NCBI RefSeq assembly: GCF_000661915.1
Contig: NZ_CP007509.1
Coordinates: forward strand, 1,674,001-1,738,000
Direction: 5' to 3'
Length of the DNA: 64,000 bases
From: Stutzerimonas decontaminans
GTDB taxonomy: Bacteria > Pseudomonadota > Gammaproteobacteria > Pseudomonadales > Pseudomonadaceae
A program made the translations under genes and the position numbers. Each line of letters begins with the position of its first letter. Positions within the stretch are counted from its first letter, which is position 1. Of the stretch, positions 26,892 through 35,505 are shown in pieces. The notes beneath the pieces were generated by a model. The model saw nothing but the letters and a program-made list of their open reading frames with translations. It had not been told where the DNA came from and did not search any database.

Positions 26892-27139
26892 TCCGCCGCC
26901 TGCCTGCCCGTCGCCTCGACCCGGTGTGCGCCCACGCCGGATTCGTGCTTGCCGTGTTGCGCCTTGAGTGATAAATCTTCACCCGTTCCTTACGCAGCGT
27001 TCATCAGCCCTTGATGGACGGTCGGTCCGGCCTGGTTCGGATCACTGCATATTCAGCCCGCATACGGCTGTCCACTTCGCATAAGCGACGGCCGCCAGCG
27101 CGAGCAGCCTTCTAGATGTTCCGGATCAGGGAGTCCCGC

Positions 27140-27445
27140 ATGACCATTAACTCGCAGCCTTCGGTGGATGGGCAGGAGCTGACCATTTCCATTAGCGGAC
27201 GCTTCGACTTCAATGCGCATCAGGCCTTCCGCGATGCCTACCAGCGTCAGGATGTGAATCCCCAGCGTTATGTGGTGAATTTGCAGGGCACCACCTATAT
27301 GGATAGCTCGGCGCTGGGAATGCTGCTGTTGCTGCGTGACCACGCCGGCGGCGATGAAGCTGATATTCGCCTGCTCAACTGTAGTCCCGATGTACGCAAG
27401 ATCCTTTCGGTATCCAATTTCGAACAGTTGTTCGTGATTGCCTGA
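27140..27445 (+). CDS. hsbA: STAS-domain anti-sigma factor antagonist, HsbA-like
   Basis: 101 residues, a single STAS domain (GQELTISISGRFDFNAHQAF). The phosphorylatable serine motif is TYMDSSALGMLLLLRDHAGG, the normal partner-switch site. It resembles HsbA of P. aeruginosa (PA3347), which in different phosphorylation states binds the anti-sigma factor FlgM or the cyclase HsbD. The start at 27140 gives this family N-terminus, and AGGGAG lies upstream. It forms an operon with the following response regulator gene, with one base between stop and start. Its position within the flagellar cluster supports a motility role. Confidence 0.85.
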   Translation: MTINSQPSVDGQELTISISGRFDFNAHQAFRDAYQRQDVNPQRYVVNLQGTTYMDSSALGMLLLLRDHAGGDEADIRLLNCSPDVRKILSVSNFEQLFVIA

Positions 27446-27446
27446 C

Positions 27447-29138
27447 ATGCCGATGCGGCTGTCGATCCTGATCGCCGAGGACAGCCCGGTCGATCGGATG
27501 CTGCTTTCCACCATCGTCGCCAAACAGGGTCATCGGGTACTTACCGCGGCTGATGGTCAGGAAGCAGTCGAGCTGTTTCAGCAGGAGCGTCCGCAGCTGG
27601 TGCTGATGGATGCGCTGATGCCGGTGATGGACGGCTTCGAGGCGGCGCGGCGCATCAAGCAGCTGGCTGGTGACGAGCTGGTACCGATCATCTTTCTGAC
27701 CTCGCTGACCGAGCACGAAGCGCTGGCCAGCTGCCTGGAAGCGGGCGGCGATGACTTCATAGCCAAGCCCTACAACCCGATCATCCTCGAAGCCAAGATC
27801 CAGGCCATGCACCGCCTGCGCCGACTCCAGGCGACGGTGCTAGAGCAGCGTGACCTGATTGCAAGGCGTAACCAGCAATTGCTTGCCGAGCACCGGGCAG
27901 CCAAGGCGATCTTCGATAAGGTCGCCCATGCCGGCTGCTTGAGCGCGCCGAACATCCGTTACCGGCAGTCGCCCCAGGCCCTGTTCAATGGAGACCTGCT
28001 GCTGGCGGTCCAGGCGCCAGCAGGGCAGATGTTCGTCCTGCTCGGCGACTTCACGGGGCATGGGTTGCCCGCAGCAATCGGGGCCATGCCGTTGGCGGAA
28101 ACCTTTTATGGGATGGCCGCCAAGGGTTATTCCAGCACCGATATCCTTCGCGAGATGAATGCCAAGCTCAAGCAGATCCTCCCGGTGGAAATGTTCTGCT
28201 GCGCGGCCCTGCTCGACATCAACCCCCAGCAGGGCACGTTGCGGGTTTGGAACGGTGGCTTGCCGGACGGTTACCTGATCTCCGCCAATGGCCAGCGCAC
28301 CGCTTTGGTTTCCCGTCATTTGCCGCTGGGCGTGGTGTCCGCCGCGGCGCTCGACGATAAGTTCGAGCATTACCCGCTGGCACCCGGCGACCGTCTGCTA
28401 TTGCTCTCCGACGGCGTGGTGGAGAGTCGCAATGCCGATGATGAGCTCTTTGGTGAGGAGCGCTTGCTGGCTGCGCTGACCGCCAATCGCGATCCGGCGC
28501 AGCTCTTTGATGAGGTCGAGCAGGCGCTGCTGGATTTCCATGGTCAGCAGCATGACGATCTCAGTCTGGTCGAGGTGGTGGTAACTGACGGGACGATCGC
28601 CGCGCCGCTCGCTGCGGCGGCTACTGCACATCGCTCGCGGCCCATGGACTGGTCGATTCGACTCGAAATGCGAGCCGAAAGCCTGCGCAGCGGCAATCCG
28701 CTTCCGATGCTGCTGCAGCTATTGTTGCAGGTCAATCAGCTACGTCCGCGCGCCGGTGCCATCTATGCCGTACTTGGCGAGCTTTATTCCAATGCTCTGG
28801 AACATGGCGTGCTTGGTCTCGACTCGGCGCTCAAGTGCGATGCCGAGGGTTTCAAGCGCTACTACGACTTACGCCAGCAACGGCTGCAGGCCTTGGCCGA
28901 AGGGCATGTTCATCTGGAGCTGGCCATCAGGACGGACGCCCGCGGCGGGCGCTTGCGCATCGATATCGACGACAGTGGCGGCGGGTTCGACGTGACGCAA
29001 GCGTTGCAGGTTCAGCTGGCTGGGGACCGCCTCAGTGGCAGGGGGCTGCACCTGATACGCCAGTTGAGCGACGGATTCGACTGGCAGTCGGACGGTCAGG
29101 GGCTGAGCGTGGAGTTCATCTGGCCGGCTGAGGCATAA
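27447..29138 (+). CDS. hsbR: Response regulator with PP2C-type phosphatase and HATPase domains, HsbR-like
   Basis: 563 residues. Receiver about 5-125 (ILIAEDSPVDRMLL, phospho-Asp in LVLMDALMPVMDGFE, and Lys in AKPYNP). SpoIIE/PP2C-like phosphatase about 165-375 (LLGDFTGHGLPAAIGAMPLA, LLLLSDGVVESRN). C-terminal anti-sigma-kinase HATPase about 410-560 (LGELYSNALEHGVLGLDS, IDIDDSGGGFD, GRGLHLIRQLSD). This matches HsbR (PA3346), a phosphatase/kinase for HsbA controlled by the HptB phosphotransfer protein. ATG 27447 is preferred over the in-frame TTG at 27438. Confidence 0.88.
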   Translation: MPMRLSILIAEDSPVDRMLLSTIVAKQGHRVLTAADGQEAVELFQQERPQLVLMDALMPVMDGFEAARRIKQLAGDELVPIIFLTSLTEHEALASCLEAGGDDFIAKPYNPIILEAKIQAMHRLRRLQATVLEQRDLIARRNQQLLAEHRAAKAIFDKVAHAGCLSAPNIRYRQSPQALFNGDLLLAVQAPAGQMFVLLGDFTGHGLPAAIGAMPLAETFYGMAAKGYSSTDILREMNAKLKQILPVEMFCCAALLDINPQQGTLRVWNGGLPDGYLISANGQRTALVSRHLPLGVVSAAALDDKFEHYPLAPGDRLLLLSDGVVESRNADDELFGEERLLAALTANRDPAQLFDEVEQALLDFHGQQHDDLSLVEVVVTDGTIAAPLAAAATAHRSRPMDWSIRLEMRAESLRSGNPLPMLLQLLLQVNQLRPRAGAIYAVLGELYSNALEHGVLGLDSALKCDAEGFKRYYDLRQQRLQALAEGHVHLELAIRTDARGGRLRIDIDDSGGGFDVTQALQVQLAGDRLSGRGLHLIRQLSDGFDWQSDGQGLSVEFIWPAEA

Positions 29139-29166
29139 TCCGTCGCTTTCAATCAGGGGTGTGCCG

Positions 29167-29517
29167 GTGTCCAACACTCATCTCGATAGCGCCGTGCTGG
29201 CCACGCTGCAGGACGTAATGGAGAGTGAGTATCCGGCACTGCTGGATACCTTTCTCGCCGATTCCGAAGAGCGTGTCCGGCTGCTGCGCCAGGCCTGCCA
29301 AGCCGAGCAGGCCGAAACGCTGCGCCGTGCCGCGCACAGCTTCAAGGGCAGTTGCAGCAACATGGGCGCTTTGCTCCTGGCAGAGCTCTGCCAGGAGCTG
29401 GAAGCGGCCGCTCGGGGTGAGCAGCTTGCGCAGGCGCCTGCCCTCATCGCGTCCATCGAACGCGAATTCGCTATTGTCGGCATTCTGTTCAGAGCGGAGC
29501 GCCAACGCTACGCCTGA
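29167..29517 (+). CDS. hptB: Histidine phosphotransfer protein, HptB-like
   Basis: 116 residues, a single Hpt four-helix domain. The phospho-histidine motif AAHSFKGSCSNMGA is intact (His about 57). AGGGG lies 7 bases before a GTG at 29167; a GTG at 29161 is too close to it. In P. aeruginosa HptB receives phosphate from hybrid kinases (the RetS/PA1611-type set) and passes it to HsbR, tuning motility versus biofilm. No hybrid kinase is encoded in this window, so the donor must be elsewhere. Confidence 0.85.
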   Translation: MSNTHLDSAVLATLQDVMESEYPALLDTFLADSEERVRLLRQACQAEQAETLRRAAHSFKGSCSNMGALLLAELCQELEAAARGEQLAQAPALIASIEREFAIVGILFRAERQRYA

Positions 29518-29650
29518 TGGCCAAATCTCTGACGCGGGTCGCCTACTCAACCGCCGTCGACGCGGCTTGCGATGCCGCGAAACCCCGCAGTTGCTGCATG
29601 TGGCAGGCCCTGCGAGCCCCTTTGTCGTTGCGCTGAGCATCATTTGATCC

Positions 29651-29666
29651 TGGCCCGGAACTTGCT
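29651..29666 (+). promoter_or_regulatory. Sigma-54 promoter of fliK
   Basis: TGGCCCG-GAAC-TTGCT has the GG and GC dinucleotides at correct -24/-12 spacing and one mismatch to consensus. It lies 40 bases before fliK. Confidence 0.8.
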
Positions 29667-29670
29667 CTAC

Positions 29671-29697
29671 TACCGCTACGATCCACCCGTAGCGGTA
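29671..29697. repeat. Perfect inverted repeat at the fliK transcription start
   Basis: TACCGCTAC (29671-29679) and GTAGCGGTA (29689-29697) are exact reverse complements, separated by 9 bases. The expected start of the sigma-54 transcript (about 29677) lies within the left arm, and the right arm ends 8 bases before the fliK ATG. It could be an operator or an RNA element near the ribosome-binding site. Confidence 0.6.
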
Positions 29698-29705
29698 ATG
29701 ACCTC

Positions 29706-30941
29706 ATGGCTGTTTCCCCCGACCTGTTACTCAAAACGCCTTCCGTTGATGCCCGAGCCAAGGCTTCGGCCAAGGCCCCGGACGCGCCGCGCGAAGGGCG
29801 GGACAGCGGCAGCGCCAGCTTTTCGGACGTCTACGCCAAGGAACGCCAGAGCAAACCTGTCGAGCGCTCGGCGCGCAATGACAGTGGTCGCGACAAGCCC
29901 GTTGACGACAAAGGCCGGCAAGAAGCAGCCGGCGTAAATGCCGACGAAAAGTCGGCAGTTGCCGAAAGCGGCAATGCATTGCCCGCGGACGCAGCCTCCG
30001 AAGAACTGCCTGAGACCGAGCTGGACCCGCTGTTGCTGCTGGGCCTGGGCGGACAATTCGTGACCCAGGCAGACGCTCAGCCGGCAGGGGAGCCGGAGGG
30101 CGATTCGCTGCTGGCCGGGCTTCCAGTGGCGCAAAGCCTTACTGCCGGGGAAGGGGAGCTGGTCGCGGATGAGCCAGCGGTCACCGGCTTGCAGACATCG
30201 GCTGAGACGCTGGGCGTGCAGAAGTCGACGCAGCAATTGCAGAATCCGCTGGCTGATGCGCAGGCAAAGGCCGAGGCGGACGATGGTTTTGCCAGCGTTC
30301 TGCTGGCGGGCAAGGACTCGGCGGATAGCGAAGAGCCTGAACTGGAGCTTGCAGTAAAGGATCTGCTGGACAGCGTTGAGGCCCCCAAGGAAAGCCGCTC
30401 CTCGAGTGCCAGTGAATTGGCCGCAGCGCGTCTCAATCCCTTGAGCCAGGCGATCACCCAGCAGGTTCAGCAGGCGCAGCGGCCAGCTCTGGTACCCGGG
30501 CAGCCGGTGCAGATGCAGCAGTCCGGCTGGAGCGAGGCTGTAGTGAACCGCGTGATGTGGCTGTCCAGTCAGAATCTGAAATCGGCCGAGATTCAGCTCG
30601 ATCCCGCTGAGCTCGGGCGCATGGAGGTGCGTATCGACTTGACCAAGGACCAGGCCCAGGTCACCTTCCTTAGCCCCCATGCCGGGGTGCGTGACGCGCT
30701 CGAAGGCCAGATGCAGCGTTTGCGCGAGATGTTCACTCAGCAGGGCATGAATCTCATGGACGTCAACGTCTCCGATCAGTCGCTTGCGCGGGGCTGGCAA
30801 GGCGGCGCGGATGGTGGGGCCTCACGCGGTGGCTCCTCAGCTGATGGCGAGGCTGGCGAAGGCGAGCTGCAGCAGGGTGTCAGCGAGATTTCCAGCAATC
30901 GCAGCGCGGGCGATCGCGGCCTGGTGGACTACTACGCGTAA
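29706..30941 (+). CDS. fliK: Flagellar hook-length control protein FliK
   Basis: 411 residues. It is exported and measures hook length, then triggers the specificity switch of FlhB. The N-terminal roughly 260 residues are low complexity and Glu/Ala-rich, as usual. The conserved C-terminal domain (about 275-365) shows GWSEAVVNRVMWLSSQNLKS, AEIQLDPAELGRMEVRI and QAQVTFLSPHAGVRDALEGQ. The tail is Gly/Ser-rich. No strong Shine-Dalgarno is visible before the ATG at 29706. A second, divergent FliK-like protein is encoded at 52370-53896. Confidence 0.92.
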   Translation: MAVSPDLLLKTPSVDARAKASAKAPDAPREGRDSGSASFSDVYAKERQSKPVERSARNDSGRDKPVDDKGRQEAAGVNADEKSAVAESGNALPADAASEELPETELDPLLLLGLGGQFVTQADAQPAGEPEGDSLLAGLPVAQSLTAGEGELVADEPAVTGLQTSAETLGVQKSTQQLQNPLADAQAKAEADDGFASVLLAGKDSADSEEPELELAVKDLLDSVEAPKESRSSSASELAAARLNPLSQAITQQVQQAQRPALVPGQPVQMQQSGWSEAVVNRVMWLSSQNLKSAEIQLDPAELGRMEVRIDLTKDQAQVTFLSPHAGVRDALEGQMQRLREMFTQQGMNLMDVNVSDQSLARGWQGGADGGASRGGSSADGEAGEGELQQGVSEISSNRSAGDRGLVDYYA

Positions 30942-30969
30942 CGCGTGGTTTACCCGTTTTATCTCTAGA

Positions 30970-31001
30970 ACCGACGCTGCTGCACTGGCAGCGTCGGTTT
31001 T
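30970..31001 (+). terminator. Intrinsic terminator after fliK
   Basis: ACCGACGCTG-CTGCACTGG-CAGCGTCGGT, a perfect 10-bp stem followed by TTTTC, lies 29 bases beyond the fliK stop. It isolates fliK from the fliL operon. Confidence 0.85.
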
Positions 31002-31118
31002 CTGCCGCCTGTCGCAGCAACACGTTGGGCGCGGTCAGCCCTGGCAGTGCAGGTCCTCTATTCCTGATACGGTGTCGACTCAGTAACACAGCGTGGCGCA
31101 ACGGCCGTGTCGAAGCGT

Positions 31119-31134
31119 TGGCACAGCTGTTGCT
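31119..31134 (+). promoter_or_regulatory. Sigma-54 promoter of fliL operon
   Basis: TGGCACA-GCTG-TTGCT matches the -24/-12 consensus with correct spacing, 50 bases before fliL. It probably drives fliLMNOPQR-flhB. Confidence 0.85.
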
Positions 31135-31183
31135 CTTAACTCGGAAACTCGGATCGAAACGCTGTTGATGACGGATATTTGGC

Positions 31184-31714
31184 ATGGCTAAGAAACAGGC
31201 TCCACCGACGGTACCGCCAACTGGTCCGGAAGCGGGTTCGGCAGGCAAGGGCCGGCTGAAACTCATCATCGTGATCGTGGTCGCCATGTTAGTGGCCGTA
31301 GGGCTTTCCATCGGCGGCACGCTGTATTTCATGGGCAAAGGTGACGATCTCGATGCCGGCAAGGCGCAGGAATCGACAGCAGTGTCCGGCAAGCAGCCGG
31401 CGATCTACGAGGTGCTGATGCCGGCCTTCGTCGTCAACTTCAGCCACAATGGGCGGCAGCGCTACATGCAGGTCAGCATCGCACTGATGTCCCGCGATCA
31501 GGCCGCGCTGGATGCCCTCAAAGTGCATATGCCGTTGCTGCGCAATCGCCTGGTCATGCTGTTTTCCAGCCAGGATTTCGAGGCATTGAAAACGCCCGTC
31601 GGCAAGGAGATGCTGCGTCAGCAGGCCACTGCTAGCGTGCAGGAGCTGGCGCAGAAGGAAATTGGCAAGCTTGCCGTCGAGCAAGTGCTTTTCACCAACT
31701 TCGTATTGCAATAG
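31184..31714 (+). CDS. fliL: Flagellar basal body-associated protein FliL
   Basis: 176 residues. Single TM helix at about 25-48 (LKLIIVIVVAMLVAVGLSIG) after a Lys/Pro-rich cytoplasmic N-terminus. The periplasmic domain includes YEVLMPAFVVNFSHNGRQRY and LVMLFSSQDFEALKTPVGKE, with the family ending VEQVLFTNFVLQ. FliL surrounds the stator and supports torque. It is first in the fliLMNOPQR-flhB operon, 12 bases before fliM. Confidence 0.95.
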   Translation: MAKKQAPPTVPPTGPEAGSAGKGRLKLIIVIVVAMLVAVGLSIGGTLYFMGKGDDLDAGKAQESTAVSGKQPAIYEVLMPAFVVNFSHNGRQRYMQVSIALMSRDQAALDALKVHMPLLRNRLVMLFSSQDFEALKTPVGKEMLRQQATASVQELAQKEIGKLAVEQVLFTNFVLQ

Positions 31715-31726
31715 AAGGCTGCCCAG

Positions 31727-32698
31727 ATGGCTGTTCAAGACCTGCTCTCGCAAGACGAGATCGATGCGCTCCTGCACGGGGTCGACGACGGTCTGGTGGA
31801 TACCGAGAGCGATTCCGAGCCGGGGTCCATCAAAAGCTACGACCTGACCAGTCAGGACCGCATCGTGCGTGGGCGCATGCCCACGCTGGAAATGATCAAC
31901 GAGCGCTTCGCCCGTTACACCCGGATCAGCATGTTCAACCTGCTGCGCCGTTCGGCTGATGTATCGGTCGGTGGTGTCCAGGTGATGAAGTTCGGCGAGT
32001 ACGTGCATTCGCTGTATGTGCCTACCAGCCTCAACCTGGTGAAGATGAAGCCGCTACGCGGCACGGCACTGTTCATCCTCGACGCCAAGCTGGTGTTCAA
32101 GCTGGTGGACAACTTCTTCGGCGGCGACGGTCGCCACGCCAAGATCGAGGGGCGCGAGTTCACACCCACCGAGCTGCGCGTGGTGCGCATGGTGCTGGAT
32201 CAGGCCTTCGCCGATCTCAAGGAAGCCTGGCATGCGGTGCTCGACGTCAACTTCGAATACGTCAACTCGGAAGTGAACCCGGCGTTGGCCAACATCGTCA
32301 GCCCCAGTGAAGTGGTGGTGGTCTCCACCTTCCACATCGAACTGGACAGCGGCGGTGGCGATCTGCACGTGACCATGCCGTACTCGATGATCGAGCCGAT
32401 CCGCGAGATGCTCGACGCCGGTTTCCAGTCGGACGTCAGCGATCAGGACGAGCGCTGGGTCAAGGCCCTGCGCGAGGACATTCTCGACGTCAACGTACCG
32501 CTGGGCGCCACCGTCGTCAGGCGGCAACTGAAGCTGCGCGACATTCTGAACATGCAGCCCGGTGACGTGATCCCGGTGGAAATGCCCGAAGACATGATCA
32601 TGCGTGCCAATGGCATGCCGGCCTTCAAGGTCAAGCTGGGCGCCCACAAGGGCAACCTGGCGTTGCAGGTGCTGGAGCCCGTGGTTCGCCCACGTTGA
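31727..32698 (+). CDS. fliM: Flagellar motor switch protein FliM
   Basis: 323 residues. The N-terminal CheY-P-binding motif is LLSQDEIDALLHGVDDG. The middle domain carries YDLTSQDRIVRGRMPTLEMI and the GG-containing FliG contact area (FFGGDGRHAKIEGREFTPTE). The C-terminal SpoA domain ends VKLGAHKGNLALQVLEPVV. All are intact, so it can bind CheY-P made by the CheA/CheY pair encoded downstream. Confidence 0.96.
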   Translation: MAVQDLLSQDEIDALLHGVDDGLVDTESDSEPGSIKSYDLTSQDRIVRGRMPTLEMINERFARYTRISMFNLLRRSADVSVGGVQVMKFGEYVHSLYVPTSLNLVKMKPLRGTALFILDAKLVFKLVDNFFGGDGRHAKIEGREFTPTELRVVRMVLDQAFADLKEAWHAVLDVNFEYVNSEVNPALANIVSPSEVVVVSTFHIELDSGGGDLHVTMPYSMIEPIREMLDAGFQSDVSDQDERWVKALREDILDVNVPLGATVVRRQLKLRDILNMQPGDVIPVEMPEDMIMRANGMPAFKVKLGAHKGNLALQVLEPVVRPR

Positions 32699-32738
32699 GC
32701 CAGCCCATTACTCAATTCGAGCCGGTCGAGGATTAGCG

Positions 32739-33212
32739 ATGGCAGACGAGCACGACAACACATCCCCCGAGGAACAGGCGCTGGCCGACGAGTGGGCGGC
32801 GGCATTGGCCGAAGCCGGCGACGCCAGTCAGGACGACATCGATGCGCTGCTGAACCAGGCGCCCGCAGCTGCGGCGCCGGCAGCGCCACGTGCGCCGCTG
32901 GAGGATTTCGCCAGCGCGCCGAAATCCACTGGCGTGCCGCTGGGGCTGGAAGGGCCCAACCTGGATGTGATTCTGGATATCCCGGTTTCGATCTCCATGG
33001 AGGTTGGCAGCACCGAGATCAGCATTCGCAACTTGCTGCAGCTCAACCAGGGCTCGGTGGTCGAGCTGGATCGTCTGGCCGGGGAGCCGCTGGACGTGCT
33101 GGTCAACGGAACGCTTATCGCGCATGGTGAAGTGGTGGTGGTCAACGAGAAGTTCGGCATCCGGCTGACCGACGTGATCAGCCCCACCGAACGCATCAAG
33201 AAGCTGCGTTGA
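32739..33212 (+). CDS. fliN: Flagellar motor switch protein FliN
   Basis: 157 residues. The N-terminal half is acidic and Ala/Pro-rich, with an extra DDIDALLNQAP motif similar to the start of FliM. The C-terminal SpoA domain (about 80-155) is canonical: DIPVSISMEVGSTEISIRNL, GSVVELDRLAGEPLDVLVNG, KFGIRLTDVISPTERIKKL. The start at 32739 is the first Met giving MADEHDNTS. It lies between fliM and fliO. Confidence 0.95.
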   Translation: MADEHDNTSPEEQALADEWAAALAEAGDASQDDIDALLNQAPAAAAPAAPRAPLEDFASAPKSTGVPLGLEGPNLDVILDIPVSISMEVGSTEISIRNLLQLNQGSVVELDRLAGEPLDVLVNGTLIAHGEVVVVNEKFGIRLTDVISPTERIKKLR

Positions 33213-33213
33213 T

Positions 33214-33633
33214 ATGCGCGCGCTTGCATTCCTGAGCGCCTTGATTGCGCTCCCGGTGCTGGCTGCGGAGCCGGCTGGCAACATGAGCAGTACCGACATG
33301 GGCGCGCAGCTCACCAAGCTGATGCTCGGGCTGTTGTTGGTGGTCGGACTGATCTTTCTGCTCGCCTGGCTGCTGCGCCGCGTGCAGCAGCTGAATCCGC
33401 GCGGCACCCAGGTGATCAAGCTGATTTCCACTCAGGCGCTGGGGCCGCGCGAGCGGCTCGTGCTGGTACAGGTTGGCAGCGAGCAGGTACTAATCGGCTT
33501 GAGTGGTGGGCGCATCACGCCGCTGCACGTAATGCAGGAGCCGGTACACCTTCCGGATGCCGAGCCGGCCAATCCCGAATTCGCCCAGCGTCTGATGGAG
33601 CTGCTCGGCAAGGATCACAAGGACAAGCCTTGA
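33214..33633 (+). CDS. fliO: Flagellar biosynthesis protein FliO
   Basis: 139 residues. A short N-terminal hydrophobic segment ([20 protein letters not shown]) could be a signal. A transmembrane helix follows at about 33-55 ([20 protein letters not shown]), then a cytoplasmic basic domain with [20 protein letters not shown]. FliO helps assemble the FliP ring of the export gate. Its stop overlaps the fliP start (TGATG). Confidence 0.92.
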   Translation: MRALAFLSALIALPVLAAEPAGNMSSTDMGAQLTKLMLGLLLVVGLIFLLAWLLRRVQQLNPRGTQVIKLISTQALGPRERLVLVQVGSEQVLIGLSGGRITPLHVMQEPVHLPDAEPANPEFAQRLMELLGKDHKDKP

Positions 33634-34409
33634 TGTTGCGCATTCTGCTCGTGGCCGCGTTGATGCTGTGCGGCCCGCTTGCCATGGCACAGGAGCCGTC
33701 CGGCATCCTGGCGCAGGGCAACAACCCCTTGTCGATTCCTGCAATAACGCTGACTACCGACGCCGAAGGGCAGCAGGAATACTCGGTCAGCCTGCAGATT
33801 CTGCTGATCATGACGGCGCTGAGTTTCATTCCGGCGTTCGTCATGCTGATGACCAGTTTCACCCGGATCATCATCGTCTTTTCTATTCTGCGTCAGGCTC
33901 TGGGGCTGCAGCAGACGCCGTCGAACCAGATTCTCGTCGGTCTTACCCTGTTCCTCACTTTGTTCATCATGGCGCCGGTGTTCGAGCGGATTAATCAGGA
34001 TGCGCTGCAGCCGTATCTGAGCGAGCAGATACCGGCGCAGGAGGCGATTGCCCGAGCCGAGGTGCCGTTGAAGAACTTCATGCTGGCGCAGACCCGCGAG
34101 AGCGATCTGGAGCTTTTCGTCAGGCTGTCCCGCCGCAGCGACATCGCTTCGCCGGAAGCTGCGCCGATGACGATCCTGGTGCCGGCGTTCGTTACCTCGG
34201 AGCTGAAAACCGCCTTCCAGATCGGCTTCATGATCTTCATCCCGTTCCTGATCATCGACATGGTGGTGGCCAGCGTGCTGATGGCGATGGGCATGATGAT
34301 GCTCTCGCCGCTGATCATCTCGCTGCCGTTCAAGATCATGTTGTTCGTGCTGGTGGACGGTTGGGGGTTGATCATTGGTACCCTCGCCGGAAGCTTCGGC
34401 ACCCTTTAG
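33633..34409 (+). CDS. fliP: Flagellar export gate protein FliP
   Basis: 258 residues. A signal peptide ([20 protein letters not shown]) is followed by four membrane segments. [40 protein letters not shown] and [20 protein letters not shown] are family signatures. FliP forms the pentameric core of the export channel with FliQ and FliR. The start is taken at the ATG overlapping the fliO stop; a preceding TTG would add one residue. Confidence 0.96.
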   Translation: MLRILLVAALMLCGPLAMAQEPSGILAQGNNPLSIPAITLTTDAEGQQEYSVSLQILLIMTALSFIPAFVMLMTSFTRIIIVFSILRQALGLQQTPSNQILVGLTLFLTLFIMAPVFERINQDALQPYLSEQIPAQEAIARAEVPLKNFMLAQTRESDLELFVRLSRRSDIASPEAAPMTILVPAFVTSELKTAFQIGFMIFIPFLIIDMVVASVLMAMGMMMLSPLIISLPFKIMLFVLVDGWGLIIGTLAGSFGTL

Positions 34410-34421
34410 GGAAGCAAGCAG

Positions 34422-34691
34422 ATGACTCCAGAAGTTGCGGTGGACCTGTTTCGCGAAGGCCTGTGGATGACCGCGATGATCGTCGGTGTGCTAGTGGTGC
34501 CGAGCCTGCTGGTGGGTCTGGTGGTGGCGATGTTCCAGGCTGCGACGCAGATCAACGAGCAGACGCTGAGCTTCCTCCCGCGCCTGCTGGTGATGCTGTT
34601 GACGCTGATCTGGGCCGGCCCCTGGCTGGTACGCGAGCTGATGGAGTACACGCAGAACCTGGTCCACAACATCCCGTTGCTGATCGGGTAG
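34422..34691 (+). CDS. fliQ: Flagellar export gate protein FliQ
   Basis: 89 residues with two transmembrane helices, the standard size. VDLFREGLWMTAMIVGVLVV, LVGLVVAMFQAATQINEQTL and FLPRLLVMLLTLIWAGPWLV are highly conserved. It packs around FliP in the export gate. It lies between fliP and fliR with short gaps. Confidence 0.96.
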   Translation: MTPEVAVDLFREGLWMTAMIVGVLVVPSLLVGLVVAMFQAATQINEQTLSFLPRLLVMLLTLIWAGPWLVRELMEYTQNLVHNIPLLIG

Positions 34692-34695
34692 CGCC

Positions 34696-35472
34696 GTGCT
34701 GGAGCTGAGCAATGCGCAGATCGGCGGCTGGGTCGGGCAATTCCTCCTCCCGCTGTTTCGCATCGCTGCGCTGCTGATGAGCATGCCAATTATTGGCACT
34801 CAGCTGGTACCGGTGCGGGTACGGCTGTATCTGGCGTTGGCCATTGCGCTGGTGCTGGTGCCGACATTGCCGCCAATGCCGGTGGTTGAATCGCTGAGTC
34901 TGGCCTCGCTGTTGCTGATTGCCGAACAGTTGCTGATCGGCGTCATGCTCGGTTTCGTCCTGCAGCTGTTCTTTCACGTCTTCATCGTCTCCGGGCAGAT
35001 GCTGGCGATGCAGATGGGCCTCGGGTTCGCTTCGATGGTCGATCCGGCCAACGGCATCTCGGTGCCGGTACTTGGTCAATTCTTCAACATGTTGGTGATC
35101 CTGCTGTTCCTCTCGGTCAACGGGCATCTGGTAGTGCTTGAAATCCTCGCCGAGAGCTTCGTGACCCTGCCGGTAGGCGGTGGGCTGTCGACCAATCATT
35201 TCTGGGAGGTGGCGGGCAAGCTTGGCTGGGTACTGGGCGCCGGCCTGCTGTTGGTCCTGCCGGCGATCACTGCGCTGCTGGTGGTCAACCTGGCGTTCGG
35301 CCTGATGACGCGGGCCGCTCCGCAGCTGAACATCTTCTCCATCGGCTTCCCGCTGACGCTGGTGCTGGGCCTGATTATCGTCTGGATCGGCATGGCCGAC
35401 ATCTTCGCGCAGTACCAGATCTTCGTCAGCGAGGCGCTCTTGATGCTGCGCGAGCTGGCCGGGGCCCGCTGA
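34696..35472 (+). CDS. fliR: Flagellar export gate protein FliR
   Basis: 258 residues from a GTG start at 34696, 4 bases after the fliQ stop. About six transmembrane helices. GGWVGQFLLPLFRIAALLMS, EQLLIGVMLGFVLQLFFHVF, AMQMGLGFASMVDPANGISV and MTRAAPQLNIFSIGFPLTLV are family marks. FliR completes the FliPQR gate and contacts FlhB, encoded next. Confidence 0.95.
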   Translation: MLELSNAQIGGWVGQFLLPLFRIAALLMSMPIIGTQLVPVRVRLYLALAIALVLVPTLPPMPVVESLSLASLLLIAEQLLIGVMLGFVLQLFFHVFIVSGQMLAMQMGLGFASMVDPANGISVPVLGQFFNMLVILLFLSVNGHLVVLEILAESFVTLPVGGGLSTNHFWEVAGKLGWVLGAGLLLVLPAITALLVVNLAFGLMTRAAPQLNIFSIGFPLTLVLGLIIVWIGMADIFAQYQIFVSEALLMLRELAGAR

Positions 35473-35505
35473 TGCCTTGCTTCCCGTATCTGCCGGAGGT
35501 CGCTC

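Noticed and set aside
27033..27048. Sigma-54-like sequence TGGTTCGGATCACTGC upstream of hsbA
   Set aside because: The GG-to-GC spacing is one base too long for a -24/-12 promoter and the rest matches poorly.
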